Program-made: the position numbers and the translations under genes | Notes under the pieces: generated by a model | Database searches by the model: none | What the model was told of the DNA's origin: nothing | What the model saw: the letters and a program-made list of their open reading frames with translations, nothing else | In this document: positions 18,025 to 27,757 of the stretch, piece after piece | Layout of the letters: each line of letters opens with the position of its first letter | Numbering within the stretch: position 1 is the first letter of the stretch | NCBI RefSeq assembly: GCF_028613635.1 | Contig: NZ_JAQRMY010000004.1 | Coordinates: 453,182-517,181 of the forward strand | DNA: 64,000 nt | Source of the DNA: Devosia sp. ZB163 | GTDB lineage: Bacteria; Pseudomonadota; Alphaproteobacteria; Rhizobiales; Devosiaceae | Reading direction: 5' to 3'

Positions 18025-19794
18025 ATGCACCGCTATCGCACACACACCTGCGCCGCCCTTCGTACGGGTGACGTGGGCAATAATGTGCGCTTGTCGGGTT
18101 GGGTGCACCGCGTGCGCGACCACGGCGGGCTGCTGTTCATCGACCTGCGCGATCACTATGGGCTGACGCAGCTCGTGATCGACCCCGATTCCGCGGCCTT
18201 CAAGCTGGCCGAGACTGTACGCTCGGAGTGGGTCATCCGCGTCGACGGCGAAGTGAAGGCGCGCACGCCGGAGACGATTAACGCCAAGCAGCCGACGGGC
18301 GAAGTCGAAGTCTTCATCCGCGAGCTCGAGGTGCTCGGCGAAGCGAGCGAGCTGCCGCTGCCGGTGTTCGGCGAGCCCGACTATCCTGAGGACATCCGCC
18401 TCAAGTACCGCTTCCTCGACCTCCGCCGCGAGACGCTGCACGCCAATATCGTCAAGCGCACCAAGGTGATCTCGTCGATGCGCCGGCGCATGGGCGATAT
18501 CGGCTTTGCCGAGTACTCGACCCCGATCCTGACGGCGTCGTCGCCGGAAGGCGCGCGCGATTTCCTCGTGCCGAGCCGTATCCACCCGGGCAAGTTCTTT
18601 GCGCTGCCGCAGGCGCCGCAGCAGTACAAGCAGCTGCTGATGGTGGCCGGGTTCGACCGCTACTTCCAGATCGCGCCGTGCTTCCGCGACGAAGACCCGC
18701 GCGCCGACCGCCTGCCGGGCGAGTTCTACCAGCTCGACCTCGAGATGAGCTTCGTCACCCAGGAAGAAGTCTGGGACACCATGCAGCCGGTGATCACTGG
18801 GGTGTTCGAGGAGTTTGCCGACGGCAAGCCCGTGACCAAGGAATGGCCGCGCATCCCGTACGATACCGCTGTGCGCAAGTACGGTTCGGACAAGCCAGAC
18901 CTGCGCAACCCGATCGAGATGCAGGACGTCACCGAGCACTTCCGCGGCTCGGGCTTCGGCGTGTTCGCCAACCAGATCGCGAGTGACGACAAGGTCGAGG
19001 TCTGGGCCATTCCGGCCAAGACCGGTGGTTCGCGCGCTTTCTGCGATCGCATGAACGCCTGGGCGCAGGCCCAGGGCCAGCCTGGCCTCGGCTACATCTT
19101 CTTCAAGGATGGCGCGGGCTCGGGCCCGGTGGCCAAGAACATCGGCGAAGAGCGCACGGCGGCGATCCGCAGCCAGCTCGATCTCGCTGATGGCGATGCC
19201 GTGTTCTTCGTGCTCGGCCGGCCGGACAAGATGTACAAGTTCGCGGGCGAAGCGCGGGTGAAGGTCGGGCTCGACCTGAACCTGACAGAGCTCGACCAGT
19301 TCAAGCTCTGCTGGATCGTCGACTTCCCGTTCTACGAGTGGAACGAGGAAGAGAAGCGCGTCGACTTCGCGCACAACCCGTTCTCGATGCCGCAGGGCGG
19401 GATCGAGGCGTTGAACTCGCAGGATCCGCTGACCATCAAGGCGTACCAGTACGACGCGGTGTGCAACGGCTTCGAGATCGCGTCGGGTTCGATCCGTAAC
19501 CAGCTGCCCGAGACCATGGTGAGGGCGTTCGAGCTGACCGGCAAGTCGCGCGCTGAGGTCGAGCAGCAGTTCGGCGGCCTCTACCGCGCCTTCCATTACG
19601 GCGCTCCGCCGCATGGCGGCGCGGCCTTCGGTATCGACCGTATCGTGATGCTGATCTGCGGCGCCCAGAACCTGCGCGAGATCACACTGTTCCCGATGAA
19701 CCAGCAGGCCGAAGACCTGCTGATGGGCGCCCCGAGCCCGGCCGATCCCAAGCAGCTGCGCGAGTTGGGCATCCGGGTCATCGTCAAGGACTGA
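18025..19794 (+). CDS. aspS: Aspartyl-tRNA synthetase
   Basis: Charges tRNA(Asp), and probably tRNA(Asn) as well if GatCAB corrects it (gatB is at 3420). The 589-residue form starts at [13 protein letters not shown], a typical rhizobial start with AGAG nine bases before it; an ATG nine bases upstream would add three residues. The OB-fold anticodon domain ([23 protein letters not shown]) is followed by class II motif 2 ([11 protein letters not shown]) and motif 3 ([14 protein letters not shown]). The bacterial GAD insertion lies between them. A perfect terminator follows the stop. Confidence 0.97.
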   Translation: MHRYRTHTCAALRTGDVGNNVRLSGWVHRVRDHGGLLFIDLRDHYGLTQLVIDPDSAAFKLAETVRSEWVIRVDGEVKARTPETINAKQPTGEVEVFIRELEVLGEASELPLPVFGEPDYPEDIRLKYRFLDLRRETLHANIVKRTKVISSMRRRMGDIGFAEYSTPILTASSPEGARDFLVPSRIHPGKFFALPQAPQQYKQLLMVAGFDRYFQIAPCFRDEDPRADRLPGEFYQLDLEMSFVTQEEVWDTMQPVITGVFEEFADGKPVTKEWPRIPYDTAVRKYGSDKPDLRNPIEMQDVTEHFRGSGFGVFANQIASDDKVEVWAIPAKTGGSRAFCDRMNAWAQAQGQPGLGYIFFKDGAGSGPVAKNIGEERTAAIRSQLDLADGDAVFFVLGRPDKMYKFAGEARVKVGLDLNLTELDQFKLCWIVDFPFYEWNEEEKRVDFAHNPFSMPQGGIEALNSQDPLTIKAYQYDAVCNGFEIASGSIRNQLPETMVRAFELTGKSRAEVEQQFGGLYRAFHYGAPPHGGAAFGIDRIVMLICGAQNLREITLFPMNQQAEDLLMGAPSPADPKQLRELGIRVIVKD

Positions 19795-19796
19795 AC

Positions 19797-19825
19797 GAAG
19801 GGCGCCAGTGGCGCCCTTCTCGTTT
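19797..19825 (+). terminator. Rho-independent terminator of aspS
   Basis: GAAGGGCGCC and GGCGCCCTTC form a perfect 10-bp stem with an AGT loop, followed by TCGTTT. It begins two bases after the aspS stop codon. This is one of the clearest intrinsic terminators in the window. Confidence 0.88.
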
Positions 19826-19852
19826 CAGGTTGGGACTGACTCTCTCGCCGCG

Positions 19853-19867
19853 TTAACATTCCGTAAA
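19853..19867. promoter_or_regulatory. CtrA-like box upstream of the EAL gene
   Basis: TTAA, seven bases, then TAAA followed by C, inside GTTAACATTCCGTAAACC. It differs from the CtrA consensus TTAA-N7-TTAA at one base and lies about 50 bases before the GTG start of the EAL protein gene. CtrA controls motility and cell-cycle genes in Alphaproteobacteria, so control of a c-di-GMP phosphodiesterase would make sense. Binding is inferred. Confidence 0.45.
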
Positions 19868-19874
19868 CCATGAC

Positions 19875-19893
19875 CTAGGCACATTCTGCCTAG
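19875..19893. promoter_or_regulatory. Inverted repeat in the EAL gene leader
   Basis: CTAGGC and GCCTAG are separated by seven bases (ACATTCT). The repeat lies between the CtrA-like box and the GTG start at 19918. It may be an operator or a leader hairpin. The function is not known. Confidence 0.35.
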
Positions 19894-19917
19894 TTCCGTG
19901 GGCTCGGATTCGGTCGG

Positions 19918-21513
19918 GTGAAGTCTAAATACTCGCATGCGCTGATGCTGCTTGCAGCCATCGCGGCATTCCTGCCGGTGCTGGCGGTGGATTTCGTGCT
20001 CGATTCCTACGTTCGGGTGCGTGAGCGGGCCGTTCTGCAGCAATCGGCGGATGCGGTGGCGGCGCGGGTCCAGGCCACCGCCTACGAGGCCATCGCCTCG
20101 TTGCGGCGGATACTCGCCGACAGCCCGTCGCTCTGTACGCCCAGTTTCGTCGCCAACGTGCACCGGCAGCTCGAGCAGAGCATCTATCTCAAGCAGGTTC
20201 TGGTCGAGAATGCCGATGGCGTGCAGTATTGCGACGCGCTGGGCAAGGACGTGAAATACTCGGCGCTGAGCCGACCGCTGACGGTGCCGAACCACACCGA
20301 GACGCTGGAAGTGGTGCAGTATGCCGATCTTCGCGTGCCGGCCCTCAAGGTGACCCAGTCGTTCGGGACGGCGCGCAAGGTGTCTGCCTTCGTGCCCGTG
20401 CTGGCGGCGGAGGCCGAGAGCCTGGTGGGCGGGCTGAAGCCGACATCGATGGTCAGGCTGACACTGGCGGATGGCGCCGAGATCATCACCGTTGGCGATG
20501 CGCGTGCCTATGACGAGCGCGGGCGGACGGAATTCGTTCGGGCGGAGAGCTTTGTCGGGGAGCTGCCGATCCACGTGACTGCGGCAGTGCCGTTCGCGAT
20601 GGTGCGTGCGGATTATGCCGACCTCGATGCGAGCTTCACCGTCGTGGCGGCGTTGATGTGCGGCGCCTTCCTGGTGCTGGCGCTGCAGTATGTGCGCAAA
20701 TCCGACCTGCCGGCCTTCGACCTCGAGCGGGCCATCGCAGCGGGCGAGCTCAAGCCGTATTACCAGCCGGTCATCAACCTGAGGACAGGTGCGCTCGCAG
20801 GGTGCGAGGTGCTGTGCCGGTGGGAAAAGAAGAGCGGCGAGGTCGTCTCGCCGGGGGCCTTCATCGAGTATGCCGAGGTGACGGGGTTGGCGCTGCCGAT
20901 GACGCTGAGCCTCATGCAGCAGATGAAGGTCGACCTCGAGCGGCTTTGTGCGGACATGCCGGAGCTGAAGATTTCGATCAACCTGTTCGAAGGTCACTTC
21001 CGTGACGGCAGCGTGGTCGACGACGTGCAGACGATCTTCGCCAACTCGGCGATCCAGTTTCGCCAGCTGGTGTTCGAGGTGACCGAGCGCAAGCCGATCG
21101 AGAGGATGCAGCAGGCCCAGAGCGTGATCGCGGGCCTCCATGCCCTCGGCTGCCGCATCGCCATGGACGACGCCGGGACGGGTCACTCAAACCTCGCCTA
21201 CCTCCAGACACTGGGTGTCGACATCATCAAGATCGACCGGGTGTTCGTCGAGATGATCAAGCCCGACACGACGGCGGTGCCGGTGCTGGACGGGCTGATC
21301 TCGATGGCGCGGGAGCTCGGCAACGACGTGGTCGCCGAGGGCGTCGAGACGGAAGCCCAGGCGCTCTACCTGCGCGGGCGCGGCGTGGTGCAGGCCCAGG
21401 GCTATCTGTTTGCACCGCCGCTCAAGGCTGCCCCGTTCAAGGATCTGGCGCGGGCACTGAATGGTTCAGGTGAGGTCGACCCGGCGCTTGTGGCGCAGGT
21501 TGCGGCGGCCTAA
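19918..21513 (+). CDS. CSS-motif EAL-domain cyclic-di-GMP phosphodiesterase
   Basis: A 531-residue inner-membrane protein starting at GTG. One helix (about 7-29) leads to a periplasmic domain with two cysteines, C73 in SPSLC and C105 in QYCD, as in CSS-domain redox-sensing phosphodiesterases; a second helix lies at about 240-258. The cytoplasmic EAL domain starts near 268. Catalytic motifs are present: EVL at 297-299 (variant of EAL), DDAGTGHSNL from 417, KID at 438 and EGVE at 474, so activity is likely. It degrades c-di-GMP to pGpG. Divergent in style from its neighbours and monocistronic, with a CtrA-like box upstream. Confidence 0.88.
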   Translation: MKSKYSHALMLLAAIAAFLPVLAVDFVLDSYVRVRERAVLQQSADAVAARVQATAYEAIASLRRILADSPSLCTPSFVANVHRQLEQSIYLKQVLVENADGVQYCDALGKDVKYSALSRPLTVPNHTETLEVVQYADLRVPALKVTQSFGTARKVSAFVPVLAAEAESLVGGLKPTSMVRLTLADGAEIITVGDARAYDERGRTEFVRAESFVGELPIHVTAAVPFAMVRADYADLDASFTVVAALMCGAFLVLALQYVRKSDLPAFDLERAIAAGELKPYYQPVINLRTGALAGCEVLCRWEKKSGEVVSPGAFIEYAEVTGLALPMTLSLMQQMKVDLERLCADMPELKISINLFEGHFRDGSVVDDVQTIFANSAIQFRQLVFEVTERKPIERMQQAQSVIAGLHALGCRIAMDDAGTGHSNLAYLQTLGVDIIKIDRVFVEMIKPDTTAVPVLDGLISMARELGNDVVAEGVETEAQALYLRGRGVVQAQGYLFAPPLKAAPFKDLARALNGSGEVDPALVAQVAAA

Positions 21514-21637
21514 GTGGGGTGACGCGACCGCTGGCGCAGCCGCAAGCTGACGCCACTCGCGAGATTGGGTTCCTGTTCCACTTTTCATCGCCCGAGATTA
21601 GTGGCACTCACTCACTCCGCGTTTCGGGAGGGGTACT

Positions 21638-23935
21638 ATGTCGTCAGATGTGTCTGAGCAGAGGAAGGCGCTGCGCGAGGCGGCGCTGCATTTTCACCAG
21701 TATCCCAAGCCCGGAAAGCTGGAGATCCAGGCGACCAAGCCGCTGGGCAACCAGCGCGACCTGTCGCTGGCCTACTCCCCTGGCGTGGCGGCGCCCTGCG
21801 AGGAAATCGCCGAAAATCCCGAGGCGGTGACCAAGTACACGTCGCGCGGCAACCTCGTGGCGGTGATCTCGAACGGCACCGCTGTTCTCGGCCTCGGCAA
21901 CATAGGTGCGCTGGCCTCCAAGCCGGTGATGGAGGGCAAGGCCGTGCTCTTCAAGAAGTTCGCCGGTATCGACGTATTCGACATCGAGATCGACGAGACC
22001 GATCCGCAGAAGTTCATCGAAGTTGTGCGGCCGCTGGAGCCGACCTTCGGCGGCATCAACCTCGAGGACATCAAGGCGCCCGAGTGCTTCGCCATCGAGG
22101 AAGCGCTGCGCGAGCGCATGAAGATCCCGGTGTTTCATGACGACCAGCACGGCACGGCGATCATCGTCGGCGCCGCGGTGCTGAACGGGCTGGAGCTGAG
22201 CGGCAAGAAGATCGAGGACGTGAAGATCTGCACGTCCGGGGCTGGGGCGGCGGCGATCGCCTGCCTGAACATCCTGCTCGCGCTGGGCGCACAACTCGAG
22301 AATATCTGGGTCGCGGACAAGGACGGGCTGCTGACCTACCGGCGCAATGACGTGAACGACAAATGGCGCGGCAAGTTCTGCCGGCACGACAGCGAGGCCA
22401 CGTCTCTTGCCGAAGTGATCGACGGGGCGGACATCTTCCTCGGGCTTTCGGCGGCGGGGGCCCTGAAGCCCGAGATGCTGCAGAAGATGGCTCCCAATCC
22501 GCTGATCCTGGCGCTGGCAAACCCCAACCCGGAGATCATGCCCGAATTGGCCAAGGAGATCCGGCCCGATGCCATGGTCTGCACCGGCCGCTCGGACTAT
22601 CCGAACCAGGTCAACAACGTGCTGTGCTTTCCCTTCATCTTCCGTGGCGCGCTCGATGTGGGCGCGACCACGATCAACGAGGAGATGAAGCTCGCGGCCG
22701 CACAGGCGATCGCCAAGCTTGCGCATGACCCGGGGCTCGAGGTGTCGCCGTCGGGCCAGCCGGCGGTGTATGGACCCGAGCACATCATTCCCAACCCGTT
22801 CGACCAGCGGCTGATCCTCCGCATCGCGCCGGCTGTCGCCAAGGCGGCCATGGACAGCGGTGTGGCCAAGCGCCCGATCGAGGACTTCAAGGCCTACCAG
22901 GACAGCCTCAACCGGTTCGTGTTCCGCTCCGGCCTCGTCATGAAGCCGGTGATCGACCGGGTCATCGGCCAGCAGAAGCGCGTGGCCTTCGCCGACGGCG
23001 AAGACGAGCGCGTGCTGCGCGCGGCGCAGGTGCTGATCGAGGACCGGATGGCGCAGCCGATCCTGATCGGCCGTCCGCAGGTGATCGAGAGCCGGTTGCA
23101 GCGCTTCGGGCTGACCATCAAGCCGGGTCGCGACTTCGAGCTCATCAATCCCGAGGACGATCCGCGCTATCGCGACTACGTCGCGCTGTTCCACTCGCTG
23201 GTGGGGCGAAATGGGGTGACGCCGGACATCGCGCGGACGATCGTGCGCACCAACACCACGGTGATCGCGGCGCTGGCGGTGAAGCGCGGGGAGGCCGACG
23301 CGATGCTGTGCGGCTTCCAGGGGCGCTACATCAAGCACGTCCGCGACATCCGCTCGATCATCGGGTTGCAGGACGGCGTGCAGGACGTCTCGGCGCTCTC
23401 CATGCTGATCATGCCGCGCGGGGCGTTCTTCCTCGCCGACACGTACGTCAACATGGACCCGACGTCCGATGAACTGGTCGCGATCGCGCTGCAGGCGCGC
23501 GACCATCTCAAGCGCTTCAACATCGAGGCACGGGCCGCGCTGCTCAGCTACTCGAACTTCGGCTCGCGCGATGGCGACACCGCCTACAAGATGCGCGAGG
23601 CCTATCAGAAGCTGAAGGCGGTTGCCCCCGACATGATCCTCGAGGGCGAGATGCAGGGCGACGTGGCGCTGAACGAGGACCTCCGCAGCCGCTACGTCCC
23701 GGATTCGGTGCTCAAGGGCGAGGCGAACCTGCTGCTGTTCCCCAACCTCGATAGCGCCAACCTCTCGATGACGCTGCTCAAGGAGATGAACAACGCACTC
23801 GCGGTCGGCCCCATACTCATGGGCCCGCGTGCGCCAGCGCACATCCTCGCCCCCTCGACCACCAGCCGCGGAATCGTCAATATGACGGCAATAGCCGCAA
23901 GTGAAGCGGTGGCTCTGGGGGAGAAAGTCGGATGA
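21638..23935 (+). CDS. maeB: NADP-dependent malic enzyme, MaeB type with C-terminal phosphotransacetylase-like domain
   Basis: Oxidatively decarboxylates malate to pyruvate with NAD(P). The 765-residue length is typical of the fused form. Residues 1-430 are malic enzyme: [53 protein letters not shown], and the NAD(P)-binding [15 protein letters not shown]. Residues 440-765 resemble phosphate acetyltransferase ([28 protein letters not shown]), usually a non-catalytic regulatory domain. GGGAGGGG precedes the ATG. The next gene overlaps by four bases. Confidence 0.95.
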   Translation: MSSDVSEQRKALREAALHFHQYPKPGKLEIQATKPLGNQRDLSLAYSPGVAAPCEEIAENPEAVTKYTSRGNLVAVISNGTAVLGLGNIGALASKPVMEGKAVLFKKFAGIDVFDIEIDETDPQKFIEVVRPLEPTFGGINLEDIKAPECFAIEEALRERMKIPVFHDDQHGTAIIVGAAVLNGLELSGKKIEDVKICTSGAGAAAIACLNILLALGAQLENIWVADKDGLLTYRRNDVNDKWRGKFCRHDSEATSLAEVIDGADIFLGLSAAGALKPEMLQKMAPNPLILALANPNPEIMPELAKEIRPDAMVCTGRSDYPNQVNNVLCFPFIFRGALDVGATTINEEMKLAAAQAIAKLAHDPGLEVSPSGQPAVYGPEHIIPNPFDQRLILRIAPAVAKAAMDSGVAKRPIEDFKAYQDSLNRFVFRSGLVMKPVIDRVIGQQKRVAFADGEDERVLRAAQVLIEDRMAQPILIGRPQVIESRLQRFGLTIKPGRDFELINPEDDPRYRDYVALFHSLVGRNGVTPDIARTIVRTNTTVIAALAVKRGEADAMLCGFQGRYIKHVRDIRSIIGLQDGVQDVSALSMLIMPRGAFFLADTYVNMDPTSDELVAIALQARDHLKRFNIEARAALLSYSNFGSRDGDTAYKMREAYQKLKAVAPDMILEGEMQGDVALNEDLRSRYVPDSVLKGEANLLLFPNLDSANLSMTLLKEMNNALAVGPILMGPRAPAHILAPSTTSRGIVNMTAIAASEAVALGEKVG

Positions 23936-24222
23936 TCCGGCACACCGTTGTCTTCAATCTCAAGCACGCACGCGGGTCGTTGCAGGAGAAGGCCTTCCTG
24001 CGCGACGCCATGGTCTTGACCGAGATCCCGGGCGTCGAGAAGTTCGAACAGCTACGGCAGACCTCGAAGAAGAACGACTACGAGTTCGGCTTCTCGATGG
24101 AGTTTGCCGACCAGGCTGCCTACGACGCCTACAATGCGCACCCGAAGCACGTGAAGTTCGTCAGGGAGCGCTGGGAGCGCGAGGTGGAGAAGTTTTTGGA
24201 GATCGACTACGAGCCGGTGTGA
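23932..24222 (+). CDS. Dabb-domain (stress-responsive alpha/beta barrel) protein
   Basis: A 96-residue dimeric ferredoxin-like barrel protein: [12 protein letters not shown] at the start, then KFEQLRQTSKKNDYEFGFSMEF and DAYNAHPKHVKFVRERW, the usual Dabb pattern. It is translationally coupled to maeB (ATGA overlap). Dabb proteins include stress-induced proteins and small cyclases; no activity can be assigned. Confidence 0.82.
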   Translation: MIRHTVVFNLKHARGSLQEKAFLRDAMVLTEIPGVEKFEQLRQTSKKNDYEFGFSMEFADQAAYDAYNAHPKHVKFVRERWEREVEKFLEIDYEPV

Positions 24223-24261
24223 GGGGCATGCGCTTCACGCCCCGTCCCTGATGCCGGCGGG

Positions 24262-25737
24262 CTACTGGAACGCCGTTTCCGCAAAGCTGCGGAGCTTGCG
24301 CGAGTGCAGGCGCTCCGGGGGTTGATCTCGCAATATCTCCATTGCGCGCAAGCCGATCTGGAAGTGGCGGGCGACCTGGGTGCGGTAGAAGTCGGAGGCC
24401 ATGCCGGGGAGCTTGAGCTCGCCGTGGAGGGGCTTGTCCGAGACGCAGAGCAGGGTGCCGTAGGGGACGCGGAAGCGGAAGCCGTTGGCGGCGATGGTGG
24501 CCGATTCCATGTCGAGGGCAACGGCGCGTGACTGCGAGAGCTGGCGGCTGATCTCGGCCTGGTCGCGCAGTTCCCAGTTGCGGTTGTCGAAGGTGGCGAC
24601 CGTGCCGGTGCGCATGATGCGCTTGGTCTCGATGCCCTCGAGGTGGGTGACCTGCGCCACGGCCTGCTCGAGCGCGACCTGAACCTCTGCGAGCGCCGGG
24701 ATGGGGACAGTGACGGGCAGGTCGGCGTCGAGCACGTGATCTTCGCGCAGGTAGGCATGGGCGAGGACGTAGTCACCAAGCTCCTGCGAGTTGCGGAGGC
24801 CGGCGCAGTGGCCGAGCATGATCCAGGCATGCGGGCGCAGCACCGCGATGTGGTCGGTGATCGTCTTGGCGTTCGAGGGGCCGACGCCGATGTTGACGAT
24901 GGTGATGCCACGGTTGCGCGGCATGGTGAGGTGCAGTGCCGGCATCTGCGGGATGCGCGTGGCGCGGATGCCTGACGTGCCGCCGCCAAGCCGGCTGTTG
25001 GTGGTGGTGAAGCCGCCGGGCTCGATGAAGCTGTCGTACTCGGGATGGCCCTCGGCCATGTACGTCTCGGCGACCCGAGCGAACTCATCCATGTAGAAGG
25101 CGTAGTTCGTGAAGATCACGAAGTTCTGGAAGTGGTCGGGTCCGGTGCCGGTGTAGTGGGCGAGGCGCTGCAGCGAGTAGTCGACGCGCGGCGCGGTGAA
25201 GTGGGCGAGCGGGTAGGGGCCACCGGGCGGGGGGACGAAGGTGCCGTTGGCGATCTCGTCGTCGGTGTCCTGCAGGTCCGGCACGTCGAACAGGTCGCGC
25301 AGCGGGATGGGGAGGGCGTTGAGGGCCTCGCCGTCGATGCGCTCGGTCGACGGAATGGCGAAGTGGAGGGGGATGCGGGTGGACGACTCCCCGACCTCGA
25401 TGGCGCCGCCATGGTTGCGCAGGATCACATCGAACTGTTCGATCAGGTAGGACTTGAACAGGTCGGGCGCGGTGACGGTGGTGCGGTAGATGCCCGGGGT
25501 ATGCAGGTAGCCGTAGGGCAGCGTGCTGTCGGTCTTGCCGTAGCTGCGCGAGGTGACCTGGACTTCGGGATAGAAGGCGCGGACCCGGCCCTTGGGCACC
25601 TGGCCGCGGGTCAGGGCGAGCAACTGGTCGCGGATGAAGCCGGTATTGCGGTGGTAGATCTCGGCGACATAGGCCCAGGCAGCATGGGGATCGGTGAAGG
25701 CCTTCTGCGGCAGCGGCGGGGGAGTAATCGTGTCCAT
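24262..25737 (-). CDS. amn: AMP nucleosidase
   Basis: Hydrolyses AMP to adenine and ribose-5-phosphate, regulating adenylate pools. The 491-residue form starts at MDTITPPPLPQKAFTDPHAAW, close to the E. coli Amn length; a frame extension of 27 codons upstream lacks a ribosome site. The N-terminal regulatory domain is followed by a nucleoside-phosphorylase-like catalytic domain with NIGVGPSNAKTITDHI, IMLGHCAGLR and ALDMESATIAANGFRF. It is convergent with the maeB unit. Confidence 0.93.
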   Translation of the reverse strand: MDTITPPPLPQKAFTDPHAAWAYVAEIYHRNTGFIRDQLLALTRGQVPKGRVRAFYPEVQVTSRSYGKTDSTLPYGYLHTPGIYRTTVTAPDLFKSYLIEQFDVILRNHGGAIEVGESSTRIPLHFAIPSTERIDGEALNALPIPLRDLFDVPDLQDTDDEIANGTFVPPPGGPYPLAHFTAPRVDYSLQRLAHYTGTGPDHFQNFVIFTNYAFYMDEFARVAETYMAEGHPEYDSFIEPGGFTTTNSRLGGGTSGIRATRIPQMPALHLTMPRNRGITIVNIGVGPSNAKTITDHIAVLRPHAWIMLGHCAGLRNSQELGDYVLAHAYLREDHVLDADLPVTVPIPALAEVQVALEQAVAQVTHLEGIETKRIMRTGTVATFDNRNWELRDQAEISRQLSQSRAVALDMESATIAANGFRFRVPYGTLLCVSDKPLHGELKLPGMASDFYRTQVARHFQIGLRAMEILRDQPPERLHSRKLRSFAETAFQ

Positions 25738-25859
25738 GCGGGTCTCGTTGGCAAGGCGGCGGGGACCGCTTTGCGGGCCATCCTTAGGGAACTGGAAGGG
25801 GTTGGGCAATCCGGGCATGTTACAGGCCGTTCATGATCTTCAAGTTCCGGTGAGGGGGG

Positions 25860-26037
25860 TGTTTCTGTCCCATTCGATGTCCCATCTTATGGGTAGTTCG
25901 CTGGAATTACTGCAAACGACCCATGCATCCGGTGAACCGCGAAGAGTAGCCCGCCGCTGCCCCCAAGCCCTCAACAGTGCGGTGGGCGCTCTTCGGGGCC
26001 GCGAGACCAGAGATGGTTTCGTGGCCCCTTTTGTTTT
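25860..26037 (+). ncRNA. Candidate small structured RNA with its own terminator (5' end approximate)
   Basis: The 317-base gap between two minus-strand genes holds no protein-like frame but three ordered hairpins on the plus strand. Hairpin 1 (25889-25924) pairs ATGGGT with ACCCAT, then GTT/AAC and GC/GC around a 10-nt loop. Hairpin 2 (25940-25995) pairs CGAAGAG with CTCTTCG and CCCGCCGC with GCGGTGGG around a C-rich loop. Hairpin 3 is a strong intrinsic terminator. This layout, transcribed opposite to both flanking genes, is what a stand-alone small RNA gene looks like. The promoter and 5' end are not resolved; no family match is claimed. Confidence 0.65.
25995..26037 (+). terminator. Strong rho-independent terminator of the candidate small RNA
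   Basis: GGGGCCGCGAGACC pairs with GGTTTCGTGGCCCC over 14 positions (two G-U pairs) with an AGAGAT loop, followed by TTTTGTTTT. No plus-strand protein gene lies close upstream (the amn gene is on the other strand), so it must end an RNA not otherwise annotated, or act as a transcription shield between amn and its neighbour. Confidence 0.88.
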
Positions 26038-26054
26038 GAGGGACAGGCGAAGCG

Positions 26055-26537
26055 TCAGTCGATGCGACGGGCGGTGATCTGGACCGGCTTCTCGGTCCTG
26101 ACGGAGGGCGTGTAGGTGCAGCGCAGGGTCTGCAGCACCGGGACATCCGGCACGATGATGCGCGCGAGGAAGGCCGGCAGCAGGTTGCCGCCGCGGCAGG
26201 TCATGGTGTCGCCGCTCCAGGCTACGCCGTTGCCACAGGGCGTGCGGCGCAATTGGATGTTGATGTCGCGGCCACGGGCCGACCAGGTGAGGCGGCCGTC
26301 GCAGCGGACGCCGCCGCCGCGCACCGTGTAGGTGCCGCGCTGCTCGAGGCAGAAATCCATGCGATAGGGGCCATAGAGGCGCTGCTGAACGCGGTAGCAG
26401 CCGCTGAACAGGGCGCCGCCCGGTGCATCGGGGACGATGACGCGGGTGCTCATGTCCTGGGCGTAGACGGGGGCGAGCAAGGCGAGAACGGCGAAGAGGC
26501 CGGCAGCGAGGCCGGCGAGGTGGCGAATGGCGCTCAT
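26055..26537 (-). CDS. Exported hypothetical protein with conserved cysteines
   Basis: A 160-residue protein starting at MSAIRHLAGLAAGLFAV, with a clear Sec signal peptide ending VYAQ (GGAGGG ribosome site). The mature part is basic and has six cysteines (in SGCYRV, DFCLEQ, VRCDGR, RTPCGN, MTCRGG, LRCTYT), which could form three disulfides in the periplasm. No family recognised. A small, stable secreted or periplasmic protein is likely. Confidence 0.75.
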   Translation of the reverse strand: MSAIRHLAGLAAGLFAVLALLAPVYAQDMSTRVIVPDAPGGALFSGCYRVQQRLYGPYRMDFCLEQRGTYTVRGGGVRCDGRLTWSARGRDINIQLRRTPCGNGVAWSGDTMTCRGGNLLPAFLARIIVPDVPVLQTLRCTYTPSVRTEKPVQITARRID

Positions 26538-26654
26538 TTGGCTTCCCTCCAATGCGCCGCCTGGGAACGGCAGCGTCCGCAAGATGACGCTAACACGTTG
26601 ATACTGGTAAGAATATGACCAACGGGAACAAGCTTAGCCAGGTATTGCCAGCGT

Positions 26655-27083
26655 TCAGCGATAATGCTCGCGGAGCTTCTGAACCGAGAGCTCGATGAGC
26701 TGCATGAGGACCTTCTCGTCGATATCGGCGAGTTTCTTCACATAGAGGCATGCCTTGCCCATGCGGTGCTTGCCGAGATGCTCGAGGAGGAGGCGGGCGG
26801 CGTCGATGCTGTCGGGGAAGTAGATGCCCATCAGGTAGATGCTGAACTCGGCCTTTCGTGGAGCGAAACCCACGAGGAAGCTGTCGCCCTCATGCCCCGA
26901 GTCGTAGATGTAGTGGTAGTTGCCGAAGCCGACCATCGAGCCACCCCAGAGCATGGGCGGTTCACCGGTGACGCGGTGCATCATCGCCACCAGGCGAGCT
27001 GCATCGGCGCGCTTCTGCTCGCCCTCGATGGAGGCGAGGAACTCCCCGACATCGCCACCCGGCCTGGTCTTCTGCTCGGGCAT
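26655..27083 (-). CDS. DUF1801 domain protein
   Basis: A 142-residue protein with the DUF1801 (YdhG-like) pattern: VGEFLASIEGEQKRADAARLVAMMHRVTGEPPMLWGGSMVGFGNYHY, then a central FSIYLMG strand and a C-terminal CLYVKKLADIDEKVLMQLI. Function of the family is not established. An ATG preceded by GGAGAA sets the start. The gene stands alone, divergent from the exported protein gene at 27193. Confidence 0.85.
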   Translation of the reverse strand: MPEQKTRPGGDVGEFLASIEGEQKRADAARLVAMMHRVTGEPPMLWGGSMVGFGNYHYIYDSGHEGDSFLVGFAPRKAEFSIYLMGIYFPDSIDAARLLLEHLGKHRMGKACLYVKKLADIDEKVLMQLIELSVQKLREHYR

Positions 27084-27192
27084 AGCCGTTCTCCTTCGAA
27101 CTAGCGAAGCACCAGAAGCGGGTGAGCGTCAAATCCACTTCCGGTGAGTGGCCTGGGGAGATAAGTTCGGCCGCGACAAGGGTGAGGGGACA

Positions 27193-27723
27193 ATGCGGGT
27201 CGGCGTTCTCGGACTGGTGGCTTTGGCGGGCTTCGGCACGGCGACGGCTCAGGCGTCGGAGCTGGTCGATTCCGTGTTTCAGGTGACGTTCCACTATGCC
27301 GGCAACGACGAGACGCTCAACGACACCGTCGTTCCGCTCCTGCCCGACAATGCCTGCTACAACTGGTATATCCGGCTGGCCGAAGGCGATGCGCCCAAGA
27401 CAGCGACCGAGAAACTGACGCTGCCCGTGGCGCTCGACGATTGGGGCACGCTTGCCACCGACCCCGACGACGGGATCGATATCTCGGCCGACGGCAAGGT
27501 GGCGGTGCGCACCTTCGTGCCGGAGATCGACGAGGAGGGCTGGTTCAGCCACCTGTGGTGCGTGGCCCCCGGCGACCCTGTCGGAGCGCACTCGATCGAA
27601 GTCGCCGTGGACGGCGAAGTGTTGACCACATACGACTTCACCGTCGTCCTTCCCGAGGACTACTACTGGCCCTCCATTGCCCAGCCCGTGGCACGCGAAC
27701 GCAGCGTGGATCACAGCTGGTGA
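27193..27723 (+). CDS. Exported hypothetical protein
   Basis: A 176-residue protein starting at MRVGVLGLVALAGFG, with a Sec signal peptide ending AQAS (AGGGGA ribosome site; the frame extends upstream but without signal character). The mature part is acidic, rich in Asp and Glu, with two cysteines (NACYNW and LWCVAP) that may form a disulfide, and several beta-strand-like stretches (SIEVAVDGEVLTTYDFTVVL), suggesting an Ig-like or lectin-like fold. Not recognised further. A DUF1993 gene follows 34 bases later. Confidence 0.7.
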   Translation: MRVGVLGLVALAGFGTATAQASELVDSVFQVTFHYAGNDETLNDTVVPLLPDNACYNWYIRLAEGDAPKTATEKLTLPVALDDWGTLATDPDDGIDISADGKVAVRTFVPEIDEEGWFSHLWCVAPGDPVGAHSIEVAVDGEVLTTYDFTVVLPEDYYWPSIAQPVARERSVDHSW

Positions 27724-27757
27724 TACCTTCCTGACGTCGATCAACCCGAGGATACTT

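Noticed and set aside
25860-26037. 6S RNA, tmRNA, RNase P or SRP RNA as identity of the small RNA
   Set aside because: None of the conserved sequence blocks of these RNAs was seen, and the separate-hairpin layout does not fit the long central-bubble shape of 6S RNA.
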